DNA of 64,000 nt from an uncultured Blautia sp. (GCA_937893675.1 CALBGI010000014.1:1-64000), one strand, 5' to 3'; positions 9,001 to 18,745 are shown, counted from the first letter of the stretch. Numbers and translations: made by a program. The notes: generated by a model not told the origin, from the letters alone.

Positions 9001-11625
9001 ATGGCAGCTTCAAAAACAACAAAGAAAGGGAACACGAGAGGTAAAAAGAACACAAAAAAACAACAGGCATCGGGCGGATTCCAGACAGAGATCATTCTTC
9101 TTGTGGTTCTGGCCGCCTCGATCATTCTGCTGGTCAGCGCTTTTGGTATGGGCGGCATTGTGGGAAACACGATCAGTGTTTTTCTGTTTGGAACCATGGG
9201 GCTTCTTGCCTACGTATTTCCTGTTTTGCTTTTTGTTGGCACAGCGTTTTTGTTATCCAACAAGAGCAATCGTCTGGCTTACAAAAAAATCCTGGCCGGC
9301 CTGGTATTCTTTTTATTCCTGTGCGGTCTGATGCAGCTTCTCACAGAAGGCTATATGAAAAGCACAACGCTTTTGGATTATTATGCCCTCTGTTCTGCCT
9401 ACAAGACCGGCGGCGGCATTATCGGCGGAGCGATCTGTATTTCCACCACCTCCGCCTTTGGAATGATCGGCGCATATGTGATCATCATCATGGTTCTGTT
9501 GGTATGTCTGATCCTGATCACCCAGCGTTCGTTTTTCGGCTTTATGGAAAAAATCTGGAATGGCATCTCCGGGCTTGTAAAGGGAACGCATGACCGTTAC
9601 ATGGAAGGACAGCCGGAGCGGGACATGCGCAGAGCGCTTCGCCAGCAGCAGAAGGAACATGCGCGCAGAGAGCGAAGAGAAGAGCGCATGCGCAAAATGG
9701 AAGAGCAGCTTGCCCTGGAAGAATTGAATGAAACCCTTGGTGAAGAAGCAGAGCTGATGGAAACGGCTGCTTCGGAGGAAGCAGAGGATTTCTTTGCTGA
9801 ACCAGAGGAGCCGCGGACCAGAAGCGCGGGCAGACACCGCAGGAGAGGAACATCCATCTTTTCTCTGGAAGGCACGAAGCTGAAACCGGATACGCTGACA
9901 GTCAATTCCGAAGCACAGGCTCCGGGACAGATCCATTTTGAGATTCATCGCGCAAAAGCGCCTGCCCCGGAAACAGCAGAAGAATTTTCTTTTCCGCAGA
10001 CCATGGAAGGGGCTCCGGAAACAGAGCCGGAGAACGCTTCCGGAATCCAGCCGGAAGCTCAGAAGCATTACAAAAATCCAAAATCCTCACAGGAAGAAAT
10101 CCAGAACGGCATCCAGAATATTGCCCAGGAAATCGATCAGCGGGAAAGTGCGCCCAAAAAGAAATACCAGGTTCCGCCCTTTCATCTCTTAAAACGAGGA
10201 AGCGGCAAAGCGCAGGGGGATTCCGACGCCTATCTCCGCAAAACTGCGCAGAAGCTTCAGGATACTCTGCACAATTTTGGCGTCAATGTGACGGTCACCA
10301 ATGTGAGCTGCGGTCCCACCGTAACCCGCTATGAGCTCCAGCCAGAGATGGGAGTCAAGGTCAGCCGGATCGTCAGCCTCGCAGACGACATTAAACTGAA
10401 TCTGGCAACGCCGGATATCCGGATTGAAGCCCCCATCCCGGGAAAAGCAGCTGTAGGCATTGAAGTTCCCAACAAGGAGCACAGCGCGGTCATGCTGCGG
10501 GATTTGATCCAGTCCGAAGAATTTAAGAGCGCAAAATCCAAGCTTTCCTTTGCCGTGGGGAAGGATATTGCAGGCAAAACGGTTGTGACGGACATTGCAA
10601 AAATGCCCCATCTCCTCATTGCGGGAGCTACCGGTTCCGGTAAGTCCGTGTGCATCAACACACTGATCATCAGCATTCTGTACAAGGCATCCCCGGAAGA
10701 GGTCAAGCTCATTATGATCGATCCCAAGGTGGTGGAATTGAGTGTTTACAACGGCATTCCGCACCTGTTCATCCCGGTTGTGACGGATCCCAAGAAGGCC
10801 GCAGGAGCCTTGAACTGGGCGGTTTCAGAGATGAGCAGCCGGTACAATACCTTTGCGGAATATGGCGTCCGCAATCTGGAGGAGTATAACCGCAAGGCGG
10901 AAAACATGCGGGCTCCGGAAGGAGAAGAGCCCCCGGAAAAAATGCCGCAGATCGTTATCATCGTGGACGAGCTCGCGGATCTGATGATGGTTGCACCGGG
11001 AGAGGTGGAGGATGCAATCTGCCGTCTGGCGCAGCTTGCCCGCGCGGCGGGAATCCATTTGATCATCGCAACGCAGAGACCGTCTGTAAATGTCATTACC
11101 GGTCTCATTAAGGCAAATATGCCTTCACGCATCGCGTTTTCTGTTTCTTCCGGCGTGGACTCCCGAACGATCCTGGATATGAACGGGGCGGAAAAGCTTC
11201 TGGGTAAGGGCGATATGCTTTTTTATCCCCAGGGCTACCAGAAGCCGGCCAGACTGCAGGGGGCTTTTGTTTCTGACGAGGAGGTCAGCGCCATTGTCCA
11301 GTTCCTTGCGGATAAAAACCCGGCTGTGGAATACAACAAGCAGATCGAGCAGCAGATGAACACCGGCGGAGCTTCCGGCATTGCCGCCGGAGGCGGGGAA
11401 GAGCGGGACGTTTATTTCGAGGAAGCCGGCAAATTTATCATTGACAAAGAAAAAGCCTCTATTGGAATGCTGCAGCGGATGTTCAAGATTGGCTTCAACC
11501 GCGCTGCGCGCATTATGGACCAGCTTTGCGATGCCGGTGTCGTGGGACCGGAGGAAGGGACCAAGCCCAGAAAAATCCTCATGACCTCGGAGGAATTCCA
11601 GAATTATCTGGAGGAATATCATTAG
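9001..11625 (+). CDS. ftsK: DNA translocase FtsK/SpoIIIE
   Basis: 874 aa. Pumps double-stranded DNA through the division or sporulation septum. N-terminal membrane part (about 30-185, several hydrophobic segments), a charged Glu/Gln/Pro-rich linker (about 190-395), then the motor domain: Walker A GATGSGKS near 541 and Walker B-like IVDELADLM near 652. The C-terminal winged-helix gamma domain (about 805-870) normally reads KOPS/SRS sequences. Length and order are standard. Ribosome site AAGGGG lies just upstream. With yqfCD nearby, a sporulation (SpoIIIE) role is plausible. Confidence 0.95.
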   Translation: MAASKTTKKGNTRGKKNTKKQQASGGFQTEIILLVVLAASIILLVSAFGMGGIVGNTISVFLFGTMGLLAYVFPVLLFVGTAFLLSNKSNRLAYKKILAGLVFFLFLCGLMQLLTEGYMKSTTLLDYYALCSAYKTGGGIIGGAICISTTSAFGMIGAYVIIIMVLLVCLILITQRSFFGFMEKIWNGISGLVKGTHDRYMEGQPERDMRRALRQQQKEHARRERREERMRKMEEQLALEELNETLGEEAELMETAASEEAEDFFAEPEEPRTRSAGRHRRRGTSIFSLEGTKLKPDTLTVNSEAQAPGQIHFEIHRAKAPAPETAEEFSFPQTMEGAPETEPENASGIQPEAQKHYKNPKSSQEEIQNGIQNIAQEIDQRESAPKKKYQVPPFHLLKRGSGKAQGDSDAYLRKTAQKLQDTLHNFGVNVTVTNVSCGPTVTRYELQPEMGVKVSRIVSLADDIKLNLATPDIRIEAPIPGKAAVGIEVPNKEHSAVMLRDLIQSEEFKSAKSKLSFAVGKDIAGKTVVTDIAKMPHLLIAGATGSGKSVCINTLIISILYKASPEEVKLIMIDPKVVELSVYNGIPHLFIPVVTDPKKAAGALNWAVSEMSSRYNTFAEYGVRNLEEYNRKAENMRAPEGEEPPEKMPQIVIIVDELADLMMVAPGEVEDAICRLAQLARAAGIHLIIATQRPSVNVITGLIKANMPSRIAFSVSSGVDSRTILDMNGAEKLLGKGDMLFYPQGYQKPARLQGAFVSDEEVSAIVQFLADKNPAVEYNKQIEQQMNTGGASGIAAGGGEERDVYFEEAGKFIIDKEKASIGMLQRMFKIGFNRAARIMDQLCDAGVVGPEEGTKPRKILMTSEEFQNYLEEYH

Positions 11626-11643
11626 CGAAGGACAAAATTTTTT

Positions 11644-12123
11644 ATGGAAATCCGAATACTGTCTGTAGGAAAAATCAAAGAAACTTATTTAAATGACGGA
11701 ATTGCCGAATACACAAAGCGGCTTAGCCGATACTGCCGGCTTTCTTTTGTGCAGGTTGCAGATGAAAAAACACCGGACAAGGCTTCCGAGGCGCTCAATG
11801 CGCAGATAAAAGCAACCGAAGGCCAGCGGCTTTTGAAACATATCCGGGAACAGGATTATGTCATCGCCCTTGCCATTGACGGAAAAATGCTGGATTCCGT
11901 AAAGCTCTCAAGGCTCATGGAACAGCTGGGCGTACAGGGAGAGAGTACCATCGACCTTGTGATCGGGGGCTCTCTGGGGCTCTCGGATGAGGTTCTCCGG
12001 CGCGCGGATTTCAAGCTCAGTTTTTCGCCCATGACCTTTCCGCATCAACTCATGCAGCTGATCCTTTTGGAGCAGGTATATCGGGGATTCCGCATTATGA
12101 ATCACGAGCCTTATCACAAATAA
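11644..12123 (+). CDS. rlmH: 23S rRNA pseudouridine-1915 N3-methyltransferase
   Basis: 159 aa SPOUT methyltransferase that methylates pseudouridine 1915 in helix 69 of 23S rRNA on assembled ribosomes. The SAM-binding knot is seen as GGSLGLS, followed by FSPMTFPHQL and the characteristic C-terminal HEPYHK. Full family length. It follows ftsK by 18 bases. Confidence 0.95.
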   Translation: MEIRILSVGKIKETYLNDGIAEYTKRLSRYCRLSFVQVADEKTPDKASEALNAQIKATEGQRLLKHIREQDYVIALAIDGKMLDSVKLSRLMEQLGVQGESTIDLVIGGSLGLSDEVLRRADFKLSFSPMTFPHQLMQLILLEQVYRGFRIMNHEPYHK

Positions 12124-12144
12124 ATTGATTCGCAGGAAACTTAA

Positions 12145-13191
12145 ATGACAACGATCACAACGGATAAAAAAAGATTATATTACATAGATGTACTAAATAT
12201 ACTGGCATGCCTGTCTGTTATTTTTATGCACTGCAATGGAATCGTCCACTTTTACGATAACAGCAGAGCCTGGAAAGAAAGCATGGTTGTGGAAACCCTT
12301 TGCTACTGGGCAGTTCCTGTGTTCTTTATGATCACAGGCGCAACACTTATGGAATACCGTGACAGATACGATACGGGCACTTATTTTAAGAAGAGAGTTT
12401 TAAAAACCGTTTTCCCGTTTATTATATGGAGCTTCCTCAGCCTTTTCTACAAAATCTGCAAAGGAAAGCTTGTATTTGAATGGACCTTGCCAAATGTCCT
12501 GGAGCTGTTTAACAATACAACAGCGGAAAATGTATACTGGTTTTTTATCCCTCTTTTTATGGTGTATCTTGCCATACCGGTGATGTCATTGCTGAAGGAC
12601 AACAAAAACATCCTGCTGTATATGACGGGAATTTGCTTTTTGATCAATACCGTATATCCCATGGCCTGTGTTGCGTTAAAAATTCAATATAACGGAGCGT
12701 TCAGTTTTCCGGCGGCCAGCGGATATATGATGTTTGTTCTTTTGGGATATCTGCTTTCAAACACCGATTTCACCAGACACCAGAGATGGCTTTTCTATGG
12801 CCTTGCGCTTTTGGTCGGATGTGGAGTGCGCTATGTGACAACGGTGCTGTGGTCTGTCAGAAGCGGTGCGCTCGATCGGACCTTTTGGGGATACTTTAAT
12901 TTCCCGGCAGTCTTTTTGGCAATCGGCGTATTCATCTTCATAAAATATCTCCCGCTGGATCCTCTTCTGGAAAACAAAACTGTCCGTAAATGGCTGGCAA
13001 AAATTTCCGGCGCAGGATTTGGCGTATATCTTATGCATATGCTTGTATATCAAGTCCTGTTGGAACATACCATGCTGGAAGAATCATCCTATGCATGGCG
13101 CTTTCTGATCCCCTTTGTCATTTATTTTGTATGCGTTTCCCTGGTATTGCTCCTGAAAAAAATACCGGTATTGAGAAACATTGTCCCATAA
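12145..13191 (+). CDS. acyltransferase-3 family membrane protein
   Basis: 348 aa with about ten hydrophobic segments. The opening YYIDVLNILACLSVIFMHCN is the typical first helix of acyltransferase-3 (WecH/OafA-type) proteins, with the histidine expected for acyl transfer. Such enzymes O-acetylate surface or exported glycans from the membrane. Substrate unknown. It lies 21 bases after rlmH with CAGGAAA as ribosome site. Confidence 0.75.
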   Translation: MTTITTDKKRLYYIDVLNILACLSVIFMHCNGIVHFYDNSRAWKESMVVETLCYWAVPVFFMITGATLMEYRDRYDTGTYFKKRVLKTVFPFIIWSFLSLFYKICKGKLVFEWTLPNVLELFNNTTAENVYWFFIPLFMVYLAIPVMSLLKDNKNILLYMTGICFLINTVYPMACVALKIQYNGAFSFPAASGYMMFVLLGYLLSNTDFTRHQRWLFYGLALLVGCGVRYVTTVLWSVRSGALDRTFWGYFNFPAVFLAIGVFIFIKYLPLDPLLENKTVRKWLAKISGAGFGVYLMHMLVYQVLLEHTMLEESSYAWRFLIPFVIYFVCVSLVLLLKKIPVLRNIVP

Positions 13192-13234
13192 CTGTTTTTT
13201 AAACAATGCAACTGAAACAGGAGAGTGAAGATAT

Positions 13235-14017
13235 ATGGGCACTGCAAAATCCTGTCGTCGCTATGCGCTTTTGGACGCCATCCGCGGCCTGGCCGTACTC
13301 AATATGGTGCTGTTTCATTTTTTCTTTGACTGGTTTGTTCTTTCCGGAATGGATCCGGCATGGTACCAGAAGCCGGCGGTTGTCATCTGGCAGCAGGGAA
13401 TCTGCCAGACCTTCATTTTCGTTTCCGGTATGACCTGGGCGCTTGGCCACAGGCATTTCAGACATGGCCTGATCCTGAATCTTCTGGGCGCGGGGATCAC
13501 TGCCGTGACATTTTTCCTCCTGCCAGAGCAGACGGTCTGGTTCGGCATCCTTACGTTTCTCGGATGCGCCTGCCTGTTATGGATCCCCCTTGATAAGCTG
13601 TTTTCCAAAATTCCGGCGTTTCCGGGACTTCTGAGCTGTTATTTTCTGTTTTTGCTGACAAAACATCTGCCTGCGGGGTATGTGGGAATGGGAAATTTCC
13701 AGCTTTGTCTTCCCTCTTTTCTGTATGAGTGCAAAGCCTTTGCAGCTCTTGGATTTCCTTTCGAGGGATTTACCTCCGGAGATTATTTCCCGTTGTTTCC
13801 CTGGCTGTTTCTCTATGCTGCAGGATATTTTGCTCTTCGGATGCTGAAAAAAAGCGCCTGGATGAAGCACCTTTTTGAAAAACACATTCCCGTTTTGACT
13901 GGAACAGGGCAGCACAGCCTTGTTATTTATATATTTCATCAGCCGCTGTGTCTGGCGGCGTGTGCAGTTCTTTTATGGATGAAAGGAGAATTTACAAATG
14001 CTTTCTTTTTCCTGTGA
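13235..14017 (+). CDS. DUF1624-type membrane acetyltransferase-like protein
   Basis: 260 aa integral membrane protein. The start RRYALLDAIRGLAVLNMVLF matches the DUF1624 / heparan-glucosaminide N-acetyltransferase-like family (YeiB-like), with the Asp-x-x-Arg-Gly signature. It probably transfers acetyl groups across the membrane to a sugar, by family. Ribosome site AGGAGAG. Its last 20 bases overlap the threonine aldolase gene, implying translational coupling. Confidence 0.65.
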   Translation: MGTAKSCRRYALLDAIRGLAVLNMVLFHFFFDWFVLSGMDPAWYQKPAVVIWQQGICQTFIFVSGMTWALGHRHFRHGLILNLLGAGITAVTFFLLPEQTVWFGILTFLGCACLLWIPLDKLFSKIPAFPGLLSCYFLFLLTKHLPAGYVGMGNFQLCLPSFLYECKAFAALGFPFEGFTSGDYFPLFPWLFLYAAGYFALRMLKKSAWMKHLFEKHIPVLTGTGQHSLVIYIFHQPLCLAACAVLLWMKGEFTNAFFFL

Positions 14018-15023
14018 TTACAGTGAAGGTGCGCATGAGGCCATTTTGAAACGCTTGCTGGAAACCAACCTGGAAGCCTGCGAAGGCTACGGCAATGACC
14101 CTTATACAAGAAGCGCCGCAGAAAAAATACGGATGGCCTGTCAGGCGCCGGATGCGGATGTCTTTTTTCTTGTTGGCGGAACGCAGACCAACGCAACCGT
14201 GATCGGCGGAATGCTTCGCGGATACGAGGGCGTGGTTGCCGCATCGACTGGACATGTGAACGTCCATGAGGCCGGCGCCATCGAGTGTACGGGACATAAG
14301 GTTCTTGCGCTTCCCCAGCACCTGGGAAAGATAGACGCCGGGGAGCTCAGGGATTACCTGCGCAGCTTTTTCGGAGATGAGAATTTTGAGCATATGGTCT
14401 TTCCCGGCATGGTCTACATTTCTCACCCGACAGAGTACGGAACTCTTTATACGGCCGGAGAGCTTCAGGATATTTCCGCGGTCTGCCGGGAATACAAGCT
14501 TCCTCTTTATGTGGACGGCGCCCGTCTGGGCTATGGTCTTGCGGCCTATGACACGGATGTGGATCTTTCGTGCCTCAGCCAATGCTGTGACGTATTTTAT
14601 ATTGGAGGCACCAAAGTCGGCGCATTTTGCGGCGAAGCCGTGGTCTTTCCGCGCGGGAACGCACCGGCGCATTTTCTTACGACAGTGAAACAGCACGGAG
14701 CGCTTCTGGCAAAAGGTCGTTTTCTCGGCATTCAGTTTGATACGCTGTTTACAGACGGACTGTATCTGAAGATCAGCCGTCACGCGATTGATATGGCCAT
14801 GAAGCTGAAAGCCATGTTCCTGAAAAAAGGCTGCCGGCTTTATATCGATTCTCCTACAAACCAGCAGTTTGTCATTCTGGAAAACACCGTGGGAAAACGA
14901 TTGAAAGAGAACTGCCGCTTCAGCTTTTGGGAGCCCTTTGGAGACTCCGAAAGCGTGGTGCGTTTTGCCACGAGCTGGGCGACCAAGGAAGAAGATATCG
15001 AAAAACTGAGTGAACTTCTCTGA
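13998..15023 (+). CDS. ltaE: low-specificity L-threonine aldolase
   Basis: 341 aa PLP enzyme of the beta-eliminating-lyase/threonine aldolase fold, cleaving L-threonine or allo-threonine to glycine and acetaldehyde. Seen: YVDGARLGYGL (Asp binding the PLP nitrogen) and YIGGTKVGAFCGE with the Schiff-base lysine near residue 206. It starts inside the preceding gene behind AAAGGAG (13983-13989). Substrate range is not readable from sequence. Confidence 0.85.
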   Translation: MLSFSCDYSEGAHEAILKRLLETNLEACEGYGNDPYTRSAAEKIRMACQAPDADVFFLVGGTQTNATVIGGMLRGYEGVVAASTGHVNVHEAGAIECTGHKVLALPQHLGKIDAGELRDYLRSFFGDENFEHMVFPGMVYISHPTEYGTLYTAGELQDISAVCREYKLPLYVDGARLGYGLAAYDTDVDLSCLSQCCDVFYIGGTKVGAFCGEAVVFPRGNAPAHFLTTVKQHGALLAKGRFLGIQFDTLFTDGLYLKISRHAIDMAMKLKAMFLKKGCRLYIDSPTNQQFVILENTVGKRLKENCRFSFWEPFGDSESVVRFATSWATKEEDIEKLSELL

Positions 15024-15040
15024 GAAGAAAAGGAGCGCTT

Positions 15041-15592
15041 ATGAACACAAAGCCATTGGATTTTGAAAAGCTGGAAGCCTTTCTTGCAGGATTTCCCATT
15101 TATGAATACCGGCTTCTTGACACCCCAAAGATTTCCGTCTATCCAAGAGTCCGCACAATCTGCGAGGTGGAATGCGAGCGCTACGGCTCCACCTGGGCCT
15201 GTCCGCCGGCGGTGGGCACCATAGAGGAGTGCGAAAAGAGGATCAAGGCTTATCCCCAGGGGATCTTCTTTTCCAGCGTTGCTGAAGTTTCAGATCTTAT
15301 CAATATGAAAGAAATGCTTTCCACCCGAAAAGGCCATGAAGAGCTGACAACACAGGTGGGAAAATTTCTGCAGCAGGAAGGTTATGAAATTTTTATTCTC
15401 TCCACAGAATCCTGCGATCTCTGCGAAACCTGTGCGTATCTGGAAGGGAAGCCCTGCCGGTATCCCGAAAGGATGCATCCCTGTCTTGAAAGCCACGGGA
15501 TTCTTGCCAGCGAAATCGTGGAGAAGGAACAGATGGAATATCATCTTGGCGGCAATACCATTCTCTGGTTTTCTCTGGTACTGTTTCGCTGA
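15041..15592 (+). CDS. DUF2284 predicted metal-binding protein
   Basis: 183 aa cysteine-rich protein. Cysteines occur in TICEVECERYG, WACPP, and a dense cluster CDLCETCAYLEGKPC followed by HPCLESHG, typical of DUF2284 proteins that probably bind an Fe-S cluster or metal. Function unknown. Eighteen bases after ltaE with ribosome site AAGGAGCG, so likely the last gene of that group. Confidence 0.7.
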   Translation: MNTKPLDFEKLEAFLAGFPIYEYRLLDTPKISVYPRVRTICEVECERYGSTWACPPAVGTIEECEKRIKAYPQGIFFSSVAEVSDLINMKEMLSTRKGHEELTTQVGKFLQQEGYEIFILSTESCDLCETCAYLEGKPCRYPERMHPCLESHGILASEIVEKEQMEYHLGGNTILWFSLVLFR

Positions 15593-15595
15593 CAG

Positions 15596-15624
15596 ACATA
15601 GTACAAATCCCTTTGGCATACATT
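15596..15624 (+). promoter_or_regulatory. sigma-E-like sporulation promoter before yqfC
   Basis: ACATAGT (15596-15602), 14 bp, CATACATT (15617-15624). The -10 matches the sigma-E consensus CATACANT and the spacing is right. In Bacillus subtilis yqfC/yqfD belong to the sigma-E regulon. Confidence 0.6.
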
Positions 15625-15653
15625 AATGGTAAAAGCCGGAGGGATTTTTCTGT

Positions 15654-15932
15654 ATGAAAAAAAGAAGGCATTGGAAAGAGCAGCTGGTAACCGCACTGGA
15701 GCTTCCGGGCGATCTGGCCTACAGGGATGCCATTGTCACCGTCACGGGGCAAAACCAGGCTGTTGTAGAAAATTACCGCTGCATTCTTCGCTATTCACCG
15801 GAGGAGATCGTTCTCCGAACGCTTTGCGGAAAAGTGACGATCAGCGGCAAATGCCTGGAAATCCCCTGTTATACGCCTCTGGAAATGATGATAAAAGGAA
15901 GAATCTGCCGTGTTGTGCTGGAAAATATATAG
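15654..15932 (+). CDS. yqfC: sporulation protein YqfC
   Basis: 92 aa, YabP/YqfC family. These small proteins act in the mother cell during sporulation, by family knowledge. The sequence shows the usual beta-rich pattern: VVENYRCILRYSPEEIVL, VTISGKCLEI and YTPLEMMIKG. Ribosome site GGAGGGA (15638-15644). It heads the cluster yqfC-yqfD-phoH-ybeY, an order also found in Bacillus, but the pgpH/yqfF gene is absent here. Confidence 0.85.
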   Translation: MKKRRHWKEQLVTALELPGDLAYRDAIVTVTGQNQAVVENYRCILRYSPEEIVLRTLCGKVTISGKCLEIPCYTPLEMMIKGRICRVVLENI

Positions 15933-15974
15933 AGCATGGAAATCCCGGGCAAGGCCGGGGCAGGAGGTTGTTTC

Positions 15975-17213
15975 ATGGAAAAATTTCTGTTTTTCTTTCA
16001 CGGCTATGTTGTGCTTTCTGTCCACGGAAGCCAGCTGGAACGCTTTTTAAATCTCTGCAGAAACCGAGGCATTTTTATAAGGCATCTGACCTGCCTCCAA
16101 AACGAAGAGCTCCGTTTTGTCCTTTCTCTTGCGGACTTCTGGAAGCTCCCCTCGATTCCTGCAAAAACCGGCGTACATATTCATATCCTCAAAAAATGCG
16201 GCCTGCCTTTCTTTTTTAACCGCAATAAAAAAAGAAAGGCTTTTTTTGCGGGGATTCTTTTTTGCCTGCTGCTTCTTTTTTTGTGCTCCACGCGCATCTG
16301 GAATATCCATATTGAAGGCAATATCGCATACAGCACGCCGGAAATCCTTGGTTTTTTGAAAGAGGAAGATGTGGTGCATGGAATGGCGAAGCGCGAGGTA
16401 CACTGCCAAAGCCTTGCAGCCAAAGTGCGGGAACAGTTTCCCAAAATCACCTGGGTTTCCGCCCGCATCGAAGGCACACAGCTGATCCTCACTGTTCAGG
16501 AGGGAAAAGGGCTGACCCGGGAAGAAAAAATCGAAACTTCGCCCTGCAATCTGTCCGCCAGCCAGGAAGGTACGATTGTAAAGATCATCACCAGAAGCGG
16601 CGTTCCCCTGGTGAAGCCGGGAGATGTGTGCAGGCCCGGGGATATTCTGGTGCAGGGGCGGCTGGAAATTCAAAATGACAGCAAAGAAATCGTGCGTTAT
16701 GAATATATGCAGGCAGATGCGGACATTTACATTCGTCATGACATTGCCTATTATCATGAATTTCCATTGAAATATGAAAAAAGCATCCCGGAAGGAACGG
16801 TGAAAAAGCGTTGTTATCTCCGGGTGGGCGACTGGCAGGCGGGCGCAAAGCGGCCCCGCTTTGACGGCTGGAACTGCACGGAGGAACTGACCCCTCTGCG
16901 GCTGACGGAAAACTTCAGGCTTCCGGTTTGGATCGGAACCTACGTGTTGGAAAAGCAAAAAACCATCCGCGGCGTTTACAGCGAGGAAGAAGCCATGGCG
17001 CTGGCAAAAGAGCGGCTTTATGATTATGAAGAAAATTTAATGGAAAAGGGGGTTCAAATATACAAAAATAATGTTAAAATAGAAATGGATTATGAGCTAT
17101 GCAAAAGCAGCGGGAGCCTGACCGTCATCGAAAAAACCGGTGAGCAGACCCCCGCAGAATATTTAGAACAGCCACAAGAAAGGACAGCACAGGATGGCCA
17201 GCAGCATTATTGA
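15975..17213 (+). CDS. yqfD: sporulation protein YqfD
   Basis: 412 aa. An N-terminal soluble part is followed by a single hydrophobic helix (about 92-108) after a lysine-rich stretch, then an extracytoplasmic domain, as in YqfD. The ATG at 15975 is preferred over the in-frame one at 15936 because AGGAGG stands at 15962-15967. Needed for efficient spore formation in Bacillus; the mechanism is unclear. Its 3' end overlaps phoH by 20 bases. Confidence 0.85.
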   Translation: MEKFLFFFHGYVVLSVHGSQLERFLNLCRNRGIFIRHLTCLQNEELRFVLSLADFWKLPSIPAKTGVHIHILKKCGLPFFFNRNKKRKAFFAGILFCLLLLFLCSTRIWNIHIEGNIAYSTPEILGFLKEEDVVHGMAKREVHCQSLAAKVREQFPKITWVSARIEGTQLILTVQEGKGLTREEKIETSPCNLSASQEGTIVKIITRSGVPLVKPGDVCRPGDILVQGRLEIQNDSKEIVRYEYMQADADIYIRHDIAYYHEFPLKYEKSIPEGTVKKRCYLRVGDWQAGAKRPRFDGWNCTEELTPLRLTENFRLPVWIGTYVLEKQKTIRGVYSEEEAMALAKERLYDYEENLMEKGVQIYKNNVKIEMDYELCKSSGSLTVIEKTGEQTPAEYLEQPQERTAQDGQQHY

Positions 17214-18210
17214 ATTGCAGACAGAAGTACCGGTGAGCCAGCAGGGCAACGTGTTCGGCTCTTTTGACGAACATTTAAAGCTCATCGAACGCACCTTGAA
17301 CGTTACACTGATAGCCAGAGACGGCTCTCTGAAAATTCTCGGAAACCAGACAAGTGCCTCTCAGGCCAAAAAACTGATCGAAGATTTGGTTGCCCTGGCA
17401 GGCAGAGGAAACCTGATCACCGCCCAAAGCGTCAATTACGGCCTGTCCCTTGCCATGGAAGAGCGGGGGCAGGTCCTCAGCGAAATAGATAAAGATTTTA
17501 TATGCAACACCATTCAGGGGCGCCCCATTAAGCCCAAAACTCTGGGGCAGAAAGAATATGTGGAGCAGATCCGCAAAAAAATGATCGTTTTCGGCGTGGG
17601 CCCTGCCGGAACCGGCAAGACCTATCTTGCCATGGCCATGGCCGTTACCGCGTTCCGAAACGAGGAAGTCAGCCGCATCATTCTCACCAGACCGGCCATA
17701 GAGGCGGGAGAGAAGCTTGGCTTTTTGCCGGGAGACCTCCAAAGCAAAGTGGATCCCTATCTTCGGCCGCTTTACGATGCTCTGTATCAGATCATGGGAG
17801 CGGAGAGCTTTGCCAAAAATATGGAGCGGGGACTCATTGAGGTGGCGCCGCTTGCCTATATGCGCGGACGCACTCTTGACAATGCCTTTATCATTCTGGA
17901 CGAAGCCCAGAATACCACGCCGGCGCAAATGAAAATGTTCCTCACGCGAATCGGTTTCGGCTCCAAGGTCATTGTCACCGGCGACTCTTCCCAGAAGGAT
18001 CTGCCGCGGGATGCCGTATCCGGCCTTGACGTTGCCATGAAGGTTCTGAAAAAGCTTGACGACATTGCCTTCTGCCAGCTTACCAGCAAGGACGTGGTCC
18101 GCCATCCGCTGGTGCAGCAGATCGTACAGGCCTATGACGACTACGAGAAACGGCAGAAACCAGAGAAATCAAAAACACGTTCTCCGAAGCGAGAAAGGAG
18201 CAGTTTATGA
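17194..18210 (+). CDS. phoH: PhoH-like ATPase
   Basis: 338 aa. An N-terminal KH-like part (about 1-110) precedes the PhoH ATPase domain: Walker A GPAGTGKTYLA near 133, Walker B-like IILDEAQNTTP near 233, and GDSSQKDLP. PhoH/YbeZ proteins are RNA-linked ATPases partnering YbeY, which is the next gene here (overlap ATGA). C-terminal tail is basic. Confidence 0.92.
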   Translation: MASSIIELQTEVPVSQQGNVFGSFDEHLKLIERTLNVTLIARDGSLKILGNQTSASQAKKLIEDLVALAGRGNLITAQSVNYGLSLAMEERGQVLSEIDKDFICNTIQGRPIKPKTLGQKEYVEQIRKKMIVFGVGPAGTGKTYLAMAMAVTAFRNEEVSRIILTRPAIEAGEKLGFLPGDLQSKVDPYLRPLYDALYQIMGAESFAKNMERGLIEVAPLAYMRGRTLDNAFIILDEAQNTTPAQMKMFLTRIGFGSKVIVTGDSSQKDLPRDAVSGLDVAMKVLKKLDDIAFCQLTSKDVVRHPLVQQIVQAYDDYEKRQKPEKSKTRSPKRERSSL

Positions 18211-18701
18211 CCATTCAGTTTGAATACGAGGCAGAGCAGGAGCTGGGATTTGACTGCGCTTCCCTGGCAAAAGAGGTGGCACAGCGGGTTCTGGAAATGG
18301 AGAAATGCCCTTTTGAGGCACAGGTGAACCTTATTGTCACCACCAATGAAGAGATCAAGCGCATCAATACAGAATTCCGGGGCATTGCCGCCCCCACAGA
18401 TGTACTTTCTTTTCCAAACTGTGAATTCGAGACCCCCGGAGATTTTTCCGGACTTAATGAAGATGTATCCAACATAGATCTTGACACGCAGGAATTGGTT
18501 CTTGGAGATATCATGATTTCCGTGGAACGGGTATTTTCTCAGGCAGAGGAGTACGGACACAGCACACGGCGGGAATTTGCCTTTCTGGTTGCCCACAGCA
18601 TGCTGCATCTGACCGGCTACGACCATATGGAGCCGGATGAGGCCCGCGAAATGGAGCGCTTTCAGGAAGAAGTGCTTCAATCCCTTGGCATCGGCAGATA
18701 G
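18207..18701 (+). CDS. ybeY: endoribonuclease YbeY, 16S rRNA 3' maturation
   Basis: 164 aa zinc metalloendoribonuclease involved in 16S rRNA processing and ribosome quality control. The zinc motif H-x3-H-x5-H is complete: HSMLHLTGYDH. Earlier, NTEFRGIAAPTDVLSFP is the usual substrate-side motif. Start overlaps the phoH stop (ATGA) and has AAAGGAG upstream. Confidence 0.95.
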   Translation: MTIQFEYEAEQELGFDCASLAKEVAQRVLEMEKCPFEAQVNLIVTTNEEIKRINTEFRGIAAPTDVLSFPNCEFETPGDFSGLNEDVSNIDLDTQELVLGDIMISVERVFSQAEEYGHSTRREFAFLVAHSMLHLTGYDHMEPDEAREMERFQEEVLQSLGIGR

Positions 18702-18745
18702 GTTTTGAATAATAATATTATGTAAACTATGGAGAATCGACAGAC

